The notes under the pieces were generated by a model. It ran no database searches. It worked only from the letters and a program-made list of their open reading frames with translations, and was not told the DNA's origin. This document shows positions 1 through 5,105 of a stretch of DNA of 5,105 nt, piece after piece. Origin of the DNA: Actinomycetes bacterium (GTDB lineage Bacteria; Actinomycetota; Actinomycetes; Actinomycetales; Beutenbergiaceae). A program made the translations under genes and the position numbers. How positions within the stretch are numbered: position 1 is the first letter of the stretch; each line of letters starts with the position of its first letter. The stretch lies in contig JAJYRV010000176.1 of the NCBI GenBank assembly GCA_021793935.1, positions 1-5,105 on the forward strand, given 5' to 3'.

Positions 1-2
1 AG

Positions 3-2501
<2,499 letters not shown>

Positions 2502-2513
2502 GGTTTTCTGATT

Positions 2514-2518
2514 TCCTT
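2514..2518 (-). promoter_or_regulatory. Ribosome binding site of sufC
   Basis: The minus strand reads AAGGA 12 nt before the sufC ATG, inside an A-rich leader between the Rieske stop (TAA at 2523-2521) and sufC. It supports the ATG at 2501 over the earlier in-frame ATG. The spacing is somewhat long. The A-rich, probably unstructured leader contrasts with the GC-rich surroundings. Confidence 0.6.
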
Positions 2519-2520
2519 TT

Positions 2521-2874
2521 TTACGCAGGCTTTTCGGTGATCTGGGGAGCATCGATGTCGACGAGAACGTCGTCGCCGTCGTAGCTCACCGGATATATCG
2601 GGGTGGGTTGGGTGGCGGGCAGCGAGAGGGGCCAACCGGTTCGTAGGTCGAAAGTGGACCCGTGAAGCCAACACTCGACGGTGTCGCCGTCCACCTCCCC
2701 CTCGGACAGGGAGACCTGCCCGTGGGTGCAGACGTCACCGATGGCGTAATACTCGCCGTCATCGGCACGCACGAGAGCGATTTCTACGAGTTCACCCGCG
2801 TCGTTATCGAGTTCGAGTTTCAACGCTTCACCCGGTTCGAGGTCGTCGCGGGTGCCTACTACTTGGGCGGTCAT
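2521..2874 (-). CDS. Rieske [2Fe-2S] ferredoxin-like protein embedded in the suf operon
   Basis: This is a small (117-residue) soluble Rieske-domain protein of the type usually labelled 'non-heme iron oxygenase ferredoxin subunit'. It shows the Rieske ligand motifs C49-T-H51 and, 16 residues later, C68-W-L-H71: two cysteines and two histidines for a [2Fe-2S] cluster. The fold continues with STFDLRTG and a C-terminal beta strand (VLVDID). No signal peptide, membrane segment or oxygenase catalytic domain is present, so it looks like a stand-alone cytoplasmic electron carrier. No oxygenase gene lies nearby; all neighbours are suf genes. The start ATG overlaps the sufD stop (ATGA), with a possible GAGGAT ribosome binding site at 2891-2886. 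Actinobacterial suf operons commonly carry such a gene at this place. A role in supplying electrons for cluster assembly, or being a client of the pathway, is inference. Confidence 0.93.
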   Translation of the reverse strand: MTAQVVGTRDDLEPGEALKLELDNDAGELVEIALVRADDGEYYAIGDVCTHGQVSLSEGEVDGDTVECWLHGSTFDLRTGWPLSLPATQPTPIYPVSYDGDDVLVDIDAPQITEKPA

Positions 2875-4139
2875 TCGCGGGTGCCATCCTCGATTGAACG
2901 GTCGATCTGTTCTTGCAGCCCAGTTTCGAGCGCGGGAACCTCTCCGAGTGCGGCGTTGAGTTCCTCCTCGATTTCATGCAGGACGCGGGCTTCGACGTCT
3001 TCGACCTTGATCTTCTGGATGAGGTCGGCGAAGAACCCGCGTACCACGAGACGGCGAGCGGCCGCTTCGGGGATGCCGCGGGCGCTGAGGTAGAAGAGCT
3101 GCTCGTCGTCGAATTGGCCGGTCGCCGATGCGTGGCCCGCACCTTCGATCTCCCCGGTTTCGATTTCGAGGTTGGGCACCGAGTCCGCCCGCGCTCCTGC
3201 GGTGAGGAGGAGGTTGCGGTTGAGCTCGTAGGTGTCGGTTCCTTCGGCGTCCTTGCGGATGAGCACGTCGCCGATCCACACGGTGCGCGCCTCTTCCCCC
3301 TGCAGTGCGCCCTTGTAGGCGACCCGGGAGTAGCAGTTGGGCGCGACGTGGTCGACGAAGAGCCGGTGTTCCTGGTGCTGACCGGAGTCGGAGAAGTAGA
3401 CTCCGTCGAGTTCCACCTCCCCGCCCTTACCGTCGAGGATCGCTTCGGGGGTCAGGCGAACCACCTTGCCGCCGAGGGTGACGACGATGTGGTGGAGCTT
3501 CGCGTCCCGCCCGAGCTTCGCGCGTTGGGCGGAGACGTGAATGGCTTCGTCCTCCCAGTCCTGGACCGAGACGACCTTGAGGTTCGCACCGTCACCGACG
3601 AGGATCTCCACCGTCTGGGCGAGCTCGCTCGCACCGGTGTGGTTGAGGATCACCGTCGCCTCGGACAGCGATTCGGCGTGGATGAGCACGTGGTTGACGC
3701 TCGGTCCCATCCCCTGGCCGCGCACGTCGAGGGTGATTTCCTTCGCCGCGACGTGCTCCTTGGGGATCGTGACGACCCAGGAGTTGCCGCGGTGTTCCCA
3801 CGCGGCCGCGGCGATCCGATCGGAGGGGATTCCCGCCTGCCCGAGCCGGGCATCATCGGCGCCAACCTCCTCGAGGGTGACCGTGCCATCGCCGTCGAGG
3901 GTCACCTGGGGGCGAACCCCGGTGAAGGAGGCAGCGAACAGCCCCTGCAGGTTCCGCACCGGCGAGAACCGCCATTCCTCTTCCCGGCCGGTCGGCATGA
4001 GGAAGTCGTCGAGGACGAATGAGCTCAGCCGGTCCGCCCGGGAGGTGGTGGAGATGACGGGGGCCTCCCCGTGGGAGTGCGCGCCGTCCACCTCCGCCTG
4101 CGAGTGATCGGTGCTCAGTGTTTCAGTTTGGGTCGACAT
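2871..4139 (-). CDS. sufD: Fe-S cluster assembly protein SufD
   Basis: SufD is the SufB paralogue that pairs with SufB through a beta-helix core and binds one of the two SufC ATPases; in E. coli it is needed for iron acquisition by the scaffold. The product is 422 residues, close to E. coli SufD (423). The N-terminus is low complexity and histidine-bearing (DGAHSHGEAP). It is followed by the family segment MPTGREEEWRFSP (residues 48-60), the beta-helix region, and the C-terminal signature GHASATGQFDDEQLFYLSARG. His336 matches E. coli His360, which lies at the SufB-SufD interface where the cluster forms; the neighbouring E. coli Cys358 is Ala334 here. The ATG at 4139 overlaps the sufB stop (TGATG), and a purine-rich GGAAGGGG at 4157-4150 lies 10 nt upstream. 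The 3' end overlaps the Rieske gene as ATGA. The start is well supported by this coupling. Confidence 0.97.
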   Translation of the reverse strand: MSTQTETLSTDHSQAEVDGAHSHGEAPVISTTSRADRLSSFVLDDFLMPTGREEEWRFSPVRNLQGLFAASFTGVRPQVTLDGDGTVTLEEVGADDARLGQAGIPSDRIAAAAWEHRGNSWVVTIPKEHVAAKEITLDVRGQGMGPSVNHVLIHAESLSEATVILNHTGASELAQTVEILVGDGANLKVVSVQDWEDEAIHVSAQRAKLGRDAKLHHIVVTLGGKVVRLTPEAILDGKGGEVELDGVYFSDSGQHQEHRLFVDHVAPNCYSRVAYKGALQGEEARTVWIGDVLIRKDAEGTDTYELNRNLLLTAGARADSVPNLEIETGEIEGAGHASATGQFDDEQLFYLSARGIPEAAARRLVVRGFFADLIQKIKVEDVEARVLHEIEEELNAALGEVPALETGLQEQIDRSIEDGTRE

Positions 4140-5105
4140 CAGCCGACGGCCCCTTCCATCTGCAGTTCAATGAGTCGGTTGAGTTCGATGGCGTATTCCA
4201 TCGGCAGTTCACGTGAGATCGGCTCCACGAATCCGCGCACGATCATTGCGTAGGCTTCGAACTCATCAAGCCCGCGTGACATGAGGTAGAACAGCTGGTC
4301 GGCGCTCACCTTCGAAACGGTCGCTTCGTGAACCATCTCGACGTCGTCGACGCGTACGTCGGTGTAGGGGTAGGTGTCCGAGCGGGAGATCTGGTCGACG
4401 AGCAGCGCGTCACACAGCACCGCGGACTTCGAGCGGTTCGCTCCTTCCAACACCTGGATGAGGCCGCGGTAGGAGGAACGTCCCCCACTGCGCGCCACCG
4501 ACTTCGACACGATGTTCGAGGACGTGTTCGGCGCCATGTGCACCATCTTCGAGCCCGTGTCCTGGTGCTGGTCCGCACCGGCGAAGGCGATCGAGAGCGT
4601 TTCCCCGTGCGCGTGCTCACCCGTGAGGTAGACGGCCGGGTACTTCATCGTGACCTTGGAGCCGATGTTCGCATCGACCCACTCCATCGTTCCGCCCTGT
4701 TCGACGGTCGTGCGCTTGGTCACGAGGTTGTACACGTTGTTCGACCAGTTCTGGATCGTCGTGTATCGGACCTTGGCGTCCTTCTTCACGATGATCTCCA
4801 CGACGGCCGAGTGCAGCGAGTCCGACTTGTAGATCGGGGCGGTGCAGCCTTCCACGTAGTGGACCGAGGAGCCTTCGTCGGCGATGATGAGCGTGCGCTC
4901 GAACTGGCCCATGTTCTCGGTGTTGATCCGGAAGTAGGCCTGCAACGGGATCTCCACGTGGACCCCGGGCGGGACGTACACGAACGACCCACCCGACCAC
5001 ACGGCGGTGTTGAGGGCGGCGAACTTGTTGTCACCCGCCGGAATGACCGTGCCGAAGTACTCCTCGAAGAATTCGGGGTGCTCACGCAGCGCGGTGTCGG
5101 TGTCC
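4139..5105 (-). CDS. sufB: Fe-S cluster assembly scaffold protein SufB (partial, 5' end outside window)
   Basis: SufB is the scaffold subunit of the cytoplasmic SufBC2D complex, where the nascent Fe-S cluster is built from SufS-derived sulfur. The window holds the last 321 residues; the open frame runs off the edge at base 5105. Family members are usually about 470-480 residues in Actinobacteria, so roughly 150 N-terminal residues are missing. The GTG at 5002 is an internal valine (context [16 protein letters not shown]), not a start. Visible SufB hallmarks are [18 protein letters not shown], the YVEGCTAP cysteine (residue 87 of the fragment, matching E. coli Cys254), and a C-terminal core with LCDALL (Cys231) followed 29 residues later by the Glu of MVHEAT (Glu260). 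That spacing equals E. coli Cys405 to Glu434, the sulfur-accepting and cluster-building pair. QLFYLMSRG and the C-terminal helix follow. The stop overlaps the sufD start (TGATG). Identification is very secure. Confidence 0.97.
   Translation of the reverse strand, partial: DTDTALREHPEFFEEYFGTVIPAGDNKFAALNTAVWSGGSFVYVPPGVHVEIPLQAYFRINTENMGQFERTLIIADEGSSVHYVEGCTAPIYKSDSLHSAVVEIIVKKDAKVRYTTIQNWSNNVYNLVTKRTTVEQGGTMEWVDANIGSKVTMKYPAVYLTGEHAHGETLSIAFAGADQHQDTGSKMVHMAPNTSSNIVSKSVARSGGRSSYRGLIQVLEGANRSKSAVLCDALLVDQISRSDTYPYTDVRVDDVEMVHEATVSKVSADQLFYLMSRGLDEFEAYAMIVRGFVEPISRELPMEYAIELNRLIELQMEGAVG

Noticed and set aside
2502..2552. 17-residue N-terminal extension of SufC
   Set aside because: It would overlap the end of the Rieske gene. 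The residues are basic and unlike SufC, and they contain the ribosome binding site for the ATG at 2501.
2913..4022. Long plus-strand open frame of 369 codons opposite sufD
   Set aside because: It is the antisense of a fully conserved sufD. The product is rich in Val, Glu, Asp, Gly and Arg without any recognisable domain, as expected of GC-rich shadow frames.

Overview
The window is an almost gap-free stretch of one minus-strand operon encoding the SUF iron-sulfur cluster assembly machinery. In transcription order, from high to low coordinates, it reads: sufB (5' end outside the window), sufD, a small Rieske [2Fe-2S] ferredoxin gene, sufC, sufS and sufU, followed by the likely start codon of a further gene at the very left edge. 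The high G+C content, the pairing of SufS with SufU rather than SufE, and the Rieske ferredoxin between sufD and sufC are typical of Actinobacteria (Actinomycetota). Genus or species cannot be fixed from the sequence alone.

Layout: sufB covers 5105-4139 (C-terminal two thirds), sufD 4139-2871, the Rieske gene 2874-2521, sufC 2501-1746, sufS 1741-455 and sufU 458-3. Four junctions are stop/start overlaps: TGATG for sufB/sufD, ATGA for sufD/Rieske and sufS/sufU, and GTGA for sufU/next gene. Only Rieske/sufC (19 bp) and sufC/sufS (4 bp) have spacers. No promoter, terminator, repeat, RNA gene or mobile element is visible. Any promoter and a SufR-type regulator would lie beyond base 5105.

How the genes work together (family knowledge): SufS removes sulfur from cysteine and forms a persulfide. 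SufU, a zinc-bound sulfurtransferase, takes that sulfur and passes it on. SufB, SufD and the ATPase SufC form the SufBC2D scaffold on which the cluster is built. The Rieske protein is a probable electron carrier whose role in the pathway is not established. The key residues checked by eye are present in every protein, so the system looks complete and functional. The window is essentially an ordinary housekeeping operon. The points worth a second look are the Rieske insertion, the placement of ribosome binding sites, and small sequence variations in SufD and SufS.
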